Positions 25,765 through 34,536 of a stretch of 35,506 nt of DNA are shown one piece after another. The DNA lies in contig NZ_JAILZV010000011.1 of assembly GCF_023512315.1 (NCBI RefSeq), positions 1 through 35,506 of the forward strand, given 5' to 3'. The position numbers were made by a program, and so were the translations under genes. The DNA comes from Anoxybacillus sp. (GTDB taxonomy: Bacteria; Bacillota; Bacilli; Bacillales; Anoxybacillaceae). Below the pieces are notes generated by a model that ran no database searches, had not been told where the DNA came from, and saw nothing but the letters and a program-made list of their open reading frames with translations. Positions within the stretch are counted from its first letter, which is position 1, and each line of letters opens with the position of its first letter.

Positions 25765-26535
25765 TTAGAGTTGTTTTACCGAAGGAATTTCTTTAATAGC
25801 TAAAAATAGAACGGAAATGGATACAAACCAATGAATCGGGACGGCGTATGGTACGGCTGTTTGCAACGTTTCCATAATAGTAAAAAAGGTAGTCGATAGC
25901 GTTACCGCGTAAGCAGACATAATCCAAGTGTGACGGTAAGAAATATTTTTGTCTAATGTGCTTCGCAAAATCAATCCGATAAAGGCAAGAACAGAAACCC
26001 CGATAAACTTGCTTGTGCTTGTAAATAAATAGATGAAAACAAAAAGCATCGGAATAAGTACCGGAAGCAATGACTGCAATTTTTCAAGAAGGGTTCGTAC
26101 GTCTTCGTCTGTAAGAGTCATGTTAGAAAACATGGAATAGCTGTAAGTTTGTGTTTGTCCGTTTGTTACAATAATTGCTTCGTGCTTTAATAAGCCGATG
26201 GCGTTCGTTGCCCGCTCCACTTTTTCTTTTGTTACTTCTCCTGTGCTATCAAAGACAATCGTTAAGCCGTGTTCGTTAATAGTGATAGGCTGTGTAGCTG
26301 AAGAAGTCAGTTTTCCGTTTTTTATGTTGAAAGAAGGTATCTCGTTTTCTAATAACGTTTTCATGTAGCGAATCCCGTCGACTAAATTAACGGACATATA
26401 ATAAGAAAGCGGTAGTGACGAAAGAAATGCTAACAAAAAGACGTATCCGATTGATTTTCCGATTTTTTGAAATCGAAAGCGGGCAATGTCTTTTGGAGAA
26501 TATAAACTTTTCCACAATTGCGCAAATATATTCAC
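25765..26535 (-). CDS. yqgB: DUF1189 membrane protein, YqgB-like
   Basis: A 256-residue membrane protein of the DUF1189 family. It opens with the family's characteristic LWKSLYSPKDIARFRFQKIG, then a first helix (about 29-48), an outside domain of about 100 residues (50-155, including TINEHGLTIVFDSTGEV) and four further helices (about 157-172, 177-193, 206-225, 232-249). The function is unknown. A gene of this kind precedes sodA in B. subtilis (yqgB). The start is GTG with a weak GGAAGGATG site. It is convergent with pstA. I am sure of the family, less of the gene name. Confidence 0.8.
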   Translation of the reverse strand: MNIFAQLWKSLYSPKDIARFRFQKIGKSIGYVFLLAFLSSLPLSYYMSVNLVDGIRYMKTLLENEIPSFNIKNGKLTSSATQPITINEHGLTIVFDSTGEVTKEKVERATNAIGLLKHEAIIVTNGQTQTYSYSMFSNMTLTDEDVRTLLEKLQSLLPVLIPMLFVFIYLFTSTSKFIGVSVLAFIGLILRSTLDKNISYRHTWIMSAYAVTLSTTFFTIMETLQTAVPYAVPIHWFVSISVLFLAIKEIPSVKQL

Positions 26536-26600
26536 GTTTCACACATCCTTCCATGCTCATTGTATATTGTCTTTCGTAATAATTCAACTCATACGTCCAA

Positions 26601-26635
26601 GTAAAAAGAACCCCCGATCAGGAGATTCTTTTTAC
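26601..26635 (-). terminator. Terminator of the chemoreceptor gene
   Basis: GTAAAAAGAA (26601-26610) pairs with TTCTTTTTAC (26625-26634) with a G/C-rich inner stem and a T-rich tail on the minus strand. The stem includes the last codons of the chemoreceptor gene. Confidence 0.65.
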
Positions 26636-28354
26636 TTTAAAAGTGCGAACGATTTCTTGTAATTGTTTCACTAATTCGTTCAAGGATTGCGAGGCGTGCG
26701 AAACGCTATCGATAGAGAAGGTTTGTTCTTGAACGATAGTAGCGACACGCTCCATATTCCCAGCGATTTGTTGAGAAACAGCGGCTATTTCTTCCATATT
26801 GGTAGACATTTCTTGTGTTTGAGCACGAACATGATGAACAATACTGCCCACTTCTTTTGCTTTTGTTAAAACATGTGCAATGGACTGTTCAATTGCTTTA
26901 AATGATGTATCTGTTTCGTACACCATTTGAATGCCGTCTTTAAGGACTTGAGCACCGCAGCGCATGGAATCGACAGCTTGTTCTGCCTCGTGTTGAATCT
27001 CTTTAATAATATTTTGAATTTGTTTTGTAGCTTTATTTGTTTGCGTAGCCAGTTTTCTTATTTCGTTAGCTACTACAGAAAAACCTTTTCCGTGTTCCCC
27101 GGCCCTTGCTGCTTCAATGGCAGCGTTTAGCGAGAGAAGATTTGTTTGATTAGAAATTTGGTTAATTAGGCTAACAATTTGGTCAATTTTTTTTGATTTT
27201 TCCCCTAATATGTATATCATTTCGGCAGCTTGTCCGACGGTTTTTTGCACCAAATTCATCTGTTTAACGGTGTTATCTACTAACTGATTTCCCATATGTA
27301 TTTTCTGATCGGCTTCGTTTGTAAACGCTTCGACTTTTGCCATAGAAAGAGTGGCTTTTTCCATACCAAGAGAGATTTCATGGAAAAATTGTGAAATTTC
27401 CGCTGTCGCATGAGCTTGTTTTTCTGTTCCTGCTGCGATTTCGTCCATAGATGTGGAAATCTGTTCAAAAGCCATTCTCGACTCATATGATGATTGTTGC
27501 AGCGTTTCTGATGAATGGGCAACGAGTTTGGAACTTTCTTCTAAATGTTTAATTAAAGTCGTTAAACTATCGATCATTTGGTTGAAACCGGTGACCAATG
27601 TATATATATCTTTACTGAAATGTTTTATGTGTAGGCGTGTCTGCAAATCTCCTTGTCCAACTTGCTGCATGGCACGTTTTAATGCCTCAATTGGTTGTAG
27701 CATTTTTTGTATGATAAAAAAACTAATAAAGCTAGAAATGAAAGCGGTAATAAGCGAAAGAAGTAAGCTGATTTTTTGATAAGAAAAAACAGGCTGTAAA
27801 TATTCGTCATCTTTTAGCGCCAATACGTACAATTTGTCTAAATCGACAGAATAGGCATAGCATAGTGTAATCCCCTGAAAATGACTTGTCCCCTGCTTTT
27901 TTTCGTACATCTGATTAACAATGGAACGAGGTAAAGACGGTAGAGAACTATCAAAATGATTAAATTTTTCTATGCGCTTTTCTTTAGTTATCGCAAATTG
28001 CATTGGCGTTAAATGAAGAGCTTTAAATTTTCGTTCATTTAACACAAGGATATAAGAGATTTTTTTGTCGAATTCCTCATTTGTTACGGTTGCTTTCAAT
28101 AAGGAAATTTTTTCAATCGTTACTTCGGCAGATAGCTGCATTTGTTGCTCAATGGATTGAACGGATAGTTGCTTATTTTTTTGATATCCAATATAAGACA
28201 TCGATAATAATGAAATAAAAATAACGATCACAATGAAAAATGTTAATAATAATGGTAAATTCCATCTTTTTATCGAGAGAAATGAAGAAAGAGACGATGG
28301 TTGTTTCCTAATGAATCGATATAAAGTGAGTATGTTTTTTTTTCGTTTCTTCAT
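26618..28354 (-). CDS. Methyl-accepting chemotaxis protein
   Basis: Transmembrane chemoreceptor, 578 residues. A basic cytoplasmic lead (1-30), TM1 (about 33-57), an outside sensor domain of about 130 residues (58-190), TM2 (about 193-217), a HAMP domain (218-270) and a long coiled-coil signalling domain with the conserved hairpin tip near 398-433 ([16 protein letters not shown]). The ligand is unknown. The ATG follows GAGGAGAG. It lies between pst genes and sodA, which is not its place in B. subtilis, and its DNA is very AT-rich. The link with phosphate is positional only; the sensor domain shows no phosphate-binding motif I know. Confidence 0.93.
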   Translation of the reverse strand: MKKRKKNILTLYRFIRKQPSSLSSFLSIKRWNLPLLLTFFIVIVIFISLLSMSYIGYQKNKQLSVQSIEQQMQLSAEVTIEKISLLKATVTNEEFDKKISYILVLNERKFKALHLTPMQFAITKEKRIEKFNHFDSSLPSLPRSIVNQMYEKKQGTSHFQGITLCYAYSVDLDKLYVLALKDDEYLQPVFSYQKISLLLSLITAFISSFISFFIIQKMLQPIEALKRAMQQVGQGDLQTRLHIKHFSKDIYTLVTGFNQMIDSLTTLIKHLEESSKLVAHSSETLQQSSYESRMAFEQISTSMDEIAAGTEKQAHATAEISQFFHEISLGMEKATLSMAKVEAFTNEADQKIHMGNQLVDNTVKQMNLVQKTVGQAAEMIYILGEKSKKIDQIVSLINQISNQTNLLSLNAAIEAARAGEHGKGFSVVANEIRKLATQTNKATKQIQNIIKEIQHEAEQAVDSMRCGAQVLKDGIQMVYETDTSFKAIEQSIAHVLTKAKEVGSIVHHVRAQTQEMSTNMEEIAAVSQQIAGNMERVATIVQEQTFSIDSVSHASQSLNELVKQLQEIVRTFKVKRIS

Positions 28355-28651
28355 ATGTTACGCTCTCCTCGTTTTAGGAATAAATTGCACGCTATCTTCA
28401 ATGTATTTCATCAATGTTAAATGTTTGTTAAGCAAATGTACAAAAAACGTTAAGATTAGCAAAGCAGGCGTATGAGTAAAATGTTTGTGGGAGGAAGCTA
28501 AATCCTCTTCCATATGTTTCAAGTGAAGGGTTCCTTGAACAGCAGGCAAATAAATTGAAACATTGTGGCAATTTTGGTAAGCTAATTTTAGGTGGACGTG
28601 AAAAAAGTCACACTCGTCCACGTACATAATGACAACAAAGGAGGAATAGAA
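28355..28651. other. Spacer between the chemoreceptor gene and sodA
   Basis: Holds the leaders of both divergent genes. On the minus strand 28358-28627 is an open frame of 89 codons ending just before the chemoreceptor ATG; its later part has a plausible codon pattern but no ribosome site, so I do not call it a gene. A 7-bp-stem hairpin (GTGGACG at 28592-28598 with CGTCCAC at 28615-28621) lies in the sodA leader. I found no convincing sodA promoter. Confidence 0.4.
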
Positions 28652-29260
28652 ATGCCTTTTGAATTACCACCATTACCTTATGCGTATGATGCGCTTGAGC
28701 CGCACATTGACAAAGAAACGATGAACATTCATCACACAAAACACCATAATACGTACGTGACAAACTTAAACGCTGCGTTAGAAGGGCATGCAGAGCTGCA
28801 AACGAAAACGTTGGAAGAATTGCTTAGCAACTTAGAGGCGCTTCCAGAAAGCATTCGCACAGCGGTTCGCAACAACGGAGGCGGACATGCCAACCATTCG
28901 CTTTTCTGGACGATTCTTTCTCCAAATGGCGGCGGAGAGCCAACAGGCGAATTAGCTGAAGCAATCAACCAAAAATTCGGCAGCTTTGCGGCGTTTAAAG
29001 AAGAGTTTGCAAAGGCAGCGGCGACTCGTTTTGGCTCTGGATGGGCTTGGCTTGTCGTGAACAATGGCGAGTTGGAAGTAACGAGCACGCCAAACCAAGA
29101 CACACCAATTATGGAAGGCAAAACGCCAATTCTTGGCTTAGACGTTTGGGAGCATGCGTATTACTTAAAATATCAAAACCGTCGCCCAGAGTATATTTCT
29201 GCGTTCTGGAATGTCGTGAACTGGGAAGAAGTAGCGAAACGTTATCAAGAAGCGAAATAA
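28652..29260 (+). CDS. sodA: Superoxide dismutase, manganese type
   Basis: Converts superoxide to oxygen and hydrogen peroxide in the cytoplasm. The metal ligands are H27, H82, D164 and H168 (in [15 protein letters not shown] and LDVWEHAYY). Length is 202 residues, identical to B. subtilis SodA, and the GGGHANH context favours manganese. I chose the ATG at 28652, preceded by a perfect AAGGAGGAA; the longer frame adds leader codons across the hairpin. It has its own terminator, so it forms a single-gene unit. The family is secure; the metal preference is by similarity. Confidence 0.97.
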   Translation: MPFELPPLPYAYDALEPHIDKETMNIHHTKHHNTYVTNLNAALEGHAELQTKTLEELLSNLEALPESIRTAVRNNGGGHANHSLFWTILSPNGGGEPTGELAEAINQKFGSFAAFKEEFAKAAATRFGSGWAWLVVNNGELEVTSTPNQDTPIMEGKTPILGLDVWEHAYYLKYQNRRPEYISAFWNVVNWEEVAKRYQEAK

Positions 29261-29262
29261 TG

Positions 29263-29300
29263 ACAAGAAGGATGGCTTTTGCCGTCCTTTTTTCTTGTAT
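29263..29300 (+). terminator. Intrinsic terminator after sodA
   Basis: AAGGATGGC (29268-29276) pairs with GCCGTCCTT (29281-29289) around TTTT, then a T-run; ACAAG and CTTGT flank it as an outer stem. Confidence 0.9.
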
Positions 29301-29353
29301 AGAAGAAAAGAAAGCTGCCAACACTACCCTGTAGATGAAAAGGGGAGTTGGCG

Positions 29354-30595
29354 ATGACGATTTTTACTCAAGCTAATCAAAAGACGAAGCGAGAATTGTT
29401 ATTGTTGCTGTGCATTGGCGGATGTTATGCGCTCAGCGTCGCGCTGTCGAACACGTTTGTGAACGTTTACTTATGGAAACAGTCCGGGCAATTTCGCGAT
29501 TTAGCGCTCTACCAGTTAGCCATTGTCACGATGCAGCCGCTAACGTTCCTTTTTGCAGGAAAGCTAGCGAAGCAAGTCGACCGCATTATCGTTTTGCGCC
29601 TTGGCGTGTCATTTTTAGCACTTTTTTTTCTGAGTGTGCTGATCGTCGGCAATCACGCGCGCGATTATTTGCTGTTGCTTGGCGCATTACTAGGCACTGG
29701 GTACGGGTTTTATTGGCTCGCGTTTAATGTGTTAACGTTTGAAATTACGGAGCCAGATACGCGCGACTTTTTTAATGGGTTTTTAGGTGTCTTAACATCG
29801 GTAGCGGGGATGATTGGCCCGATTGTTGCAGGGTATTTCATTTCTTCCCTCGTCCGCTCTGTTGGTTACACGATTATTTTTTCTACTTCTCTTGGCTTGT
29901 TTGTTGCGGCAGTGGTACTCAGCTTTTTCTTGCATAGACGGCCAGCGCACGGAACATATCGCGTAAAAGACGTTTGGAACGAACGGAAAACGAACAAAAA
30001 TTGGCGGTTGATGACAAATGCGCATTTTTTTCAAGGATTGCGCGAAGGAATTTTCGTTTTTGTTATTTCCGTTTTTGTTTATGTAGAGACAGGCAGTGAA
30101 TGGGCGCTTGGAAAGTTTGGGTTTGTGAATTCATTTGTTTCGTTTATTGCGTATTACCTCGTGTCACGCTTCATTCAGCCAGCGCACCGAAAGAAAGCCA
30201 TTCTTTTGGGTGGTGTATTATTGTATATGTCGCTCTTTCTCATTGTCTTTCAGCTTTCTTACCCACGTCTTTTGCTATACGCGGCAACGATTGCCGTAGC
30301 GTACCCGCTTCTTCTCGTCCCTTATTCTTCGTTAACGTTTGATGTGATTGGGAAAAGTAAGGATTCTGCAGAACGACGAGTCGAATATATCGTAGTGCGC
30401 GAATTGTTTTTAAATAGCGGGCGGGTGGCGTCGATTTTGTTATTTTTAGTAACCATTTCCTTAGTTGATGAAAAAATAGCCATTCCTCCGCTCATGCTTA
30501 TCCTTGGTGCGGGGCATTCGCTTATTTATTTCTTCGTTCGTCGCATCCGAGTCGATAGTGGATATCCGCGCGTAGAAGAAGGCTCTCATTCCTAG
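29354..30595 (+). CDS. yqgE: Major facilitator superfamily transporter YqgE
   Basis: Integral membrane transporter of the MFS, 413 residues with about eleven to twelve helices. A basic loop near residues 195-220 (HRRPAHGTYRVKDVWNERK) marks the middle of the protein. The substrate is unknown. B. subtilis yqgE lies in the same place between sodA and pbpA. I chose the ATG at 29354, 6 bases from AAGGGGAG, over the TTG at 29348. Its stop is inside a terminator stem, and pbpA follows. Confidence 0.87.
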   Translation: MTIFTQANQKTKRELLLLLCIGGCYALSVALSNTFVNVYLWKQSGQFRDLALYQLAIVTMQPLTFLFAGKLAKQVDRIIVLRLGVSFLALFFLSVLIVGNHARDYLLLLGALLGTGYGFYWLAFNVLTFEITEPDTRDFFNGFLGVLTSVAGMIGPIVAGYFISSLVRSVGYTIIFSTSLGLFVAAVVLSFFLHRRPAHGTYRVKDVWNERKTNKNWRLMTNAHFFQGLREGIFVFVISVFVYVETGSEWALGKFGFVNSFVSFIAYYLVSRFIQPAHRKKAILLGGVLLYMSLFLIVFQLSYPRLLLYAATIAVAYPLLLVPYSSLTFDVIGKSKDSAERRVEYIVVRELFLNSGRVASILLFLVTISLVDEKIAIPPLMLILGAGHSLIYFFVRRIRVDSGYPRVEEGSHS

Positions 30596-30607
30596 AGCCT
30601 CTTTTTT
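30580..30607 (+). terminator. Intrinsic terminator after yqgE
   Basis: AGGCTCT (30580-30586) pairs with AGAGCCT (30594-30600), followed by CTTTTTT. The yqgE stop codon overlaps the second arm. Confidence 0.8.
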
Positions 30608-30678
30608 ATGCGCTTTTCTAGCCAAATGGTATGTTTTCTTTTAAAATAGACATGGAACGAAAAAGGGAGGGTTTCACC

Positions 30679-32802
30679 TTGAAGAAAAAGAAAAGGGCGC
30701 AAGTGCCGTTTCGATTGAATATATTGTTTTTTGGCGTCTTTTTATTGTTTTCGGCGCTCATTTTACGACTTGGCGTCGTGCAAATTGTATACGGAGAACA
30801 ATACCGAAAAGAGGTAGAACGGACGGAAGATGTGACCGTCAGCATGTCCGTGCCGCGCGGAAAAATTTATGACCGATATAATCGGGTCATCGTTGACAAC
30901 ATTCCGTTAAACGCGATTACGTATACGCGTACGAAAACGACGACCCCGGAAGATACGCTAGCGATTGCTGAACGGTTAGCAAAATATATTGATAAGCCGA
31001 CAGATAAAATTACGGAACGGGACATGAAAGACTATTGGATTTTAACGCGAAAAGAAGAAGCGAAAAAGAAAGTGAGTGAGGCAGAGAAAAAAGCACTGAA
31101 GAAAAAAGGGCTGTCGGATAAAGAACTCGACAAAAAAATTTACGAACTGACATTAGAGCGAATCACTCCAGAAGATTTAAAAGAAATTACACCACAAGAA
31201 ATGAAAGTGTTAGCGATTAAACGAGAACTCGATAGCGGTTATGCGTTAACGCCGCAAATTGTCAAAAACAAAGACGTCACGAATCAAGAATATGCGGTTG
31301 TGAGTGAACATTTAGAAGAACTCCCAGGAGTCGATACGACGACCGATTGGGAGCGGCGCTATGTGTATGGCAATACATTTCGTTCGGTGCTTGGCAGCGT
31401 CACAAGCGATAGCGAAGGGGTACCACGCGAGCAACTCGACTACTTTTTAGCACGCGATTATAGTCGAAACGACCGTGTTGGGAAAAGTTACTTAGAAGCG
31501 CAATACGAAGATGTGTTGCACGGAAAAAAAGCGAAAGTAAAAAACATTACCGACAAAGCTGGCAACGTCATTGAAACAGAAACGGTGTACAAGGGGCAAC
31601 GGGGAAAAGACGTTGTGCTGACGATTGATATTGAACTTCAGCAGCGCGTTGAACAAATTATTGAGGATGAGCTAAAAGCGGCCAAACGGTTTGGCGGAAC
31701 GCCGCTACTAGACCGTGCGTTTGTCGTGATGATGAACCCGAAAACAGGCGAAATTTTAGCAATGGCAGGAAAGCGATTTGTCAAAGATGAAACTGGAAAA
31801 GTTGAGTTGCAAGACTATGCGCTCGGGACGATGACATCCGCGTATGCGATGGGTTCTGCGGTGAAAGGGGCAACGGTTTTAACAGGATTACAAACAGGTG
31901 TCCTTCACCCATATACGTATATCGTCGACGAACCGCTTTATATTAAAGGAACGCCAGTGAAAAAATCGTACCAAACGATGGGGCGGATTAACGAATTAAC
32001 GGCTTTGCAGCGCTCGTCGAACGTGTATATGTTTAAAACAGCCATCGCCATCGGTGGCGGAGTATATCGACCGCATGCGCCGCTTGCCATTAACAAAGAA
32101 GCATTTTCCACGATTCGCCGCTACTTTAGCCAGTTTGGGCTAGGCGTGAAAACAGGGATTGATTTGCCGAATGAAATTATCGGATTTCAAGGGACAAGCA
32201 CGTTGCCAGGATTTTTATTAGACCTTGCCATCGGGCAATATGATATGTACACACCGCTACAAATGGCGCAATATATTTCGACGATTGCCAATGGCGGCTA
32301 TCGAATGAAACCGCAAATCGTCAAAGAAATTCGCGAACCGAACAATGATGGCAAAGAACTTGGACCGGTCATTCGTGATTTTCAGCCAATTGTTCTCAAC
32401 CGCATTGATATGAAAACAGAGTACATTAACCATGTGAAGGAAGGGTTGCGTCGCGTCATGCAAGAAAAAGGAGGAACAGCAGCAGGCTTTTTCGCGGATG
32501 CTCCATACAAACCTGCAGGGAAAACGGGAACTGCCCAAGCGTTTTATGACGGACCAATTCAAAGCATGCGAAACGCGCAAACGTACAACTTAACACTTGT
32601 CGGCTATGCCCCATATAATGATCCGGAAGTATCGTTTGCGGTCGTTGTGCCGTGGGCATATCAAAAAGAACCGCACTATCCAATTAACAACAAAATCGGC
32701 CGGCGCATTTTAGATGCGTACTTTGAGTTGAAAAAAGAACGGCTTCAACAAGGGGCAACACCAAACAAGCAAAATGAAACGCCTTCGGTTTCCCAGCCAT
32801 AA
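30679..32802 (+). CDS. pbpA: Penicillin-binding protein 2A (class B transpeptidase)
   Basis: Class B PBP, probably the rod-elongation transpeptidase PBP2A. An N-terminal anchor spans about residues 12-33. The dimerisation domain follows, with RGKIYDRYNRVI near 60. The transpeptidase domain has all three catalytic motifs: SAVK (393-396, nucleophile S393), SSN (446-448) and KTG (615-617). Length is 707 residues, near the 716 of B. subtilis. The TTG start at 30679 has AGGGAGG 8 bases upstream; the longer frame from 30631 gives an improbable N-terminus. Sited between yqgE and the pst genes as in B. subtilis. Confidence 0.95.
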   Translation: MKKKKRAQVPFRLNILFFGVFLLFSALILRLGVVQIVYGEQYRKEVERTEDVTVSMSVPRGKIYDRYNRVIVDNIPLNAITYTRTKTTTPEDTLAIAERLAKYIDKPTDKITERDMKDYWILTRKEEAKKKVSEAEKKALKKKGLSDKELDKKIYELTLERITPEDLKEITPQEMKVLAIKRELDSGYALTPQIVKNKDVTNQEYAVVSEHLEELPGVDTTTDWERRYVYGNTFRSVLGSVTSDSEGVPREQLDYFLARDYSRNDRVGKSYLEAQYEDVLHGKKAKVKNITDKAGNVIETETVYKGQRGKDVVLTIDIELQQRVEQIIEDELKAAKRFGGTPLLDRAFVVMMNPKTGEILAMAGKRFVKDETGKVELQDYALGTMTSAYAMGSAVKGATVLTGLQTGVLHPYTYIVDEPLYIKGTPVKKSYQTMGRINELTALQRSSNVYMFKTAIAIGGGVYRPHAPLAINKEAFSTIRRYFSQFGLGVKTGIDLPNEIIGFQGTSTLPGFLLDLAIGQYDMYTPLQMAQYISTIANGGYRMKPQIVKEIREPNNDGKELGPVIRDFQPIVLNRIDMKTEYINHVKEGLRRVMQEKGGTAAGFFADAPYKPAGKTGTAQAFYDGPIQSMRNAQTYNLTLVGYAPYNDPEVSFAVVVPWAYQKEPHYPINNKIGRRILDAYFELKKERLQQGATPNKQNETPSVSQP

Positions 32803-32827
32803 ATAGTTTACGGACACTGACTATCCC

Positions 32828-32860
32828 AGGTGCTTCGAACAGTTCGAGGCACCTTTTTTA
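32828..32860 (+). terminator. Intrinsic terminator after pbpA
   Basis: AGGTGC pairs with GCACCT, with inner CGAAC-A-GTTCG, then six T. It abuts the PHO box of pstB, so pbpA transcription should not run into pstB. Confidence 0.85.
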
Positions 32861-32861
32861 C

Positions 32862-32900
32862 TTTACAAAAACTTAACATTTTATTTAAACACAATTAAAA
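32862..32900 (+). promoter_or_regulatory. PHO box of pstB-phoU
   Basis: Four hexamers at exact 11-bp steps: TTTACA (32862), TTAACA (32873), TTTAAA (32884) and TTAAAA (32895). A weak -10 TATTCT (32910-32915) follows. The pattern and sequence match the pstS box at 22852-22890, so PhoP should activate both. The leader to pstB is about 100 bases with nothing else recognised. Confidence 0.88.
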
Positions 32901-33021
32901 GTTGCGTAGTATTCTGATGGTATGGTTGTGAAGTTGAAAGGAATTGACGGATAAAGATAAAAGAGGCGAGAGCAATTCAGTCTATGCCACGTTGATTTGA
33001 ATAGATGGAGGCGGATAGTCA

Positions 33022-33834
33022 ATGGAATTAACAATGGTAAACGAACAGCATACAAATATGGAAGAAAAAATGGAGGAAAAACGCGCTGTTTATCGCACAA
33101 AAGAATTGAATTTATGGTACGGCGACCATCATGCATTAAAAAATATCAATTTGGACATTTATGAGAACGAAGTAACAGCAATTATCGGTCCATCAGGATG
33201 CGGGAAATCGACGTATATTAAAACGTTAAACCGAATGATTGAGCTTGTGCCGAACGTACGTACATCGGGCGAAATTACGTATCGAGGCCGCAATATTTTC
33301 GACCCAACGTACCGCGTCGAAGAATTGCGCACACAAGTCGGCATGGTGTTTCAAAAGCCAAATCCGTTTCCGAAATCGATTTATGAAAATGTCGCTTACG
33401 GTCCGCGCATTCATGGCATTCGCGATAAAAAAATACTCGATGAAATTGTGGAAAAAAGTTTGCGCGGGGCAGCGATTTGGGATGAAGTGAAAGACCGTCT
33501 CCATGAAAATGCGTACGGATTGTCCGGCGGACAGCAACAGCGGTTATGCATTGCCCGCTGCTTAGCGATTGAACCAGATGTTATTTTAATGGACGAACCG
33601 ACATCGGCGCTTGACCCGATTTCGACGTTAAAAGTCGAAGAGTTGATTGAAGAGTTAAAGAAAAACTACAGCATCATTATCGTGACGCATAACATGCAGC
33701 AAGCGGCACGCATTTCTGACCGAACCGCGTTTTTCTTGAACGGGGAAGTAGTCGAATTTGCGGAAACGGACCAATTATTCTCGACCCCGGCAGACAAGCG
33801 GACAGAAGATTACATTACCGGTCGATTTGGATAA
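33022..33834 (+). CDS. pstB: Phosphate ABC transporter ATP-binding protein PstB
   Basis: ATPase of the phosphate importer. Walker A is GPSGCGKS (56-63), the signature LSGGQ (167-171), Walker B VILMDE (187-192); [19 protein letters not shown] is a PstB hallmark. Length is 270 residues, with a variable 20-residue acidic N-terminal extension. The ATG is 7 bases from GGAGGCGG; a second in-frame ATG at 33034 is possible. Only one pstB is visible, where B. subtilis has two. It must pair with PstC and PstA encoded 7.3 kb upstream. phoU follows after 16 bp. Confidence 0.96.
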   Translation: MELTMVNEQHTNMEEKMEEKRAVYRTKELNLWYGDHHALKNINLDIYENEVTAIIGPSGCGKSTYIKTLNRMIELVPNVRTSGEITYRGRNIFDPTYRVEELRTQVGMVFQKPNPFPKSIYENVAYGPRIHGIRDKKILDEIVEKSLRGAAIWDEVKDRLHENAYGLSGGQQQRLCIARCLAIEPDVILMDEPTSALDPISTLKVEELIEELKKNYSIIIVTHNMQQAARISDRTAFFLNGEVVEFAETDQLFSTPADKRTEDYITGRFG

Positions 33835-33850
33835 AAAGGAGGCGGGAACG

Positions 33851-34501
33851 GTGAGAGGAAAATTTGAATACGACTTAAAAACATTGCAGCAAAAATTGAT
33901 GGAGCTTGGTAATTTAACCGAAGTGGCATTGACGCAAGCGATTGAAGCGTTTCAAACGAGAAACGTCGACCAAGCGTTAGCGGTGATTGAGCGCGACAGC
34001 CAAATTGACATGTTGGAAGAAGAAATTAACGATTTTGCGATTTTGTTAATCGCTAAACAGCAGCCTGTCGCGATTGATTTGCGCCGCATTGTCGTTGCGA
34101 TTAAAATTGCGACGGACATTGAACGAATTGCCGATTACGCGGTGAACATTGCGAAGGCGACGATTCGCATCGGCGAGCAGCCGTTTGTGATGGGAATCGA
34201 TAAACTCGTTCGGATGCATCAAATTGCGCTCGACATGGTTTCGCTTGGGTTAAAAGCCTACAATGAAGAAGACGTCGTGTTAGCGCGGCAAATTTCCGAT
34301 ATGGACGATGAAGTGGATGAATTATACGGGCAAATTATGCGTGATTTGTTGCAGCTCGAGCATTCGCAAGAAAATTTCTCGCAAATGAACATGCTGTCAT
34401 TAATTGCTCGCTATCTTGAACGCACGGCGGACCACGTCACAAACATGGCAGAGCATGTCGTGTATCTCGTCAAGGGAAGACATTATGATTTAAATAGCTA
34501 A
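33851..34501 (+). CDS. phoU: Phosphate signalling protein PhoU
   Basis: Negative modulator that links the Pst transporter to the PhoR-PhoP two-component system in many bacteria. All-helical, with two repeated three-helix PhoU domains (about residues 8-105 and 110-205) and metal-binding ERDSQID and ERIADYAVNIAK plus ERTADHVTNMAEHV signatures. Length is 216 residues. The GTG at 33851 follows AAAGGAGGC; the longer frame runs through the end of pstB. B. subtilis lacks phoU next to pst, so this arrangement resembles Geobacillus or enteric gene order. It ends in a 16-bp-stem terminator. Confidence 0.95.
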   Translation: MRGKFEYDLKTLQQKLMELGNLTEVALTQAIEAFQTRNVDQALAVIERDSQIDMLEEEINDFAILLIAKQQPVAIDLRRIVVAIKIATDIERIADYAVNIAKATIRIGEQPFVMGIDKLVRMHQIALDMVSLGLKAYNEEDVVLARQISDMDDEVDELYGQIMRDLLQLEHSQENFSQMNMLSLIARYLERTADHVTNMAEHVVYLVKGRHYDLNS

Positions 34502-34536
34502 CAAAAAGGTGAGCGGTAGGCTCACCTTTTTGTTAT
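34499..34536. terminator. Bidirectional terminator between phoU and yqzC
   Basis: A perfect 16-bp stem (34499-34514 with 34520-34535) around GGTAG carries CTTTTTG on both strands. It overlaps both the phoU stop and the last codons of convergent yqzC. Confidence 0.9.
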
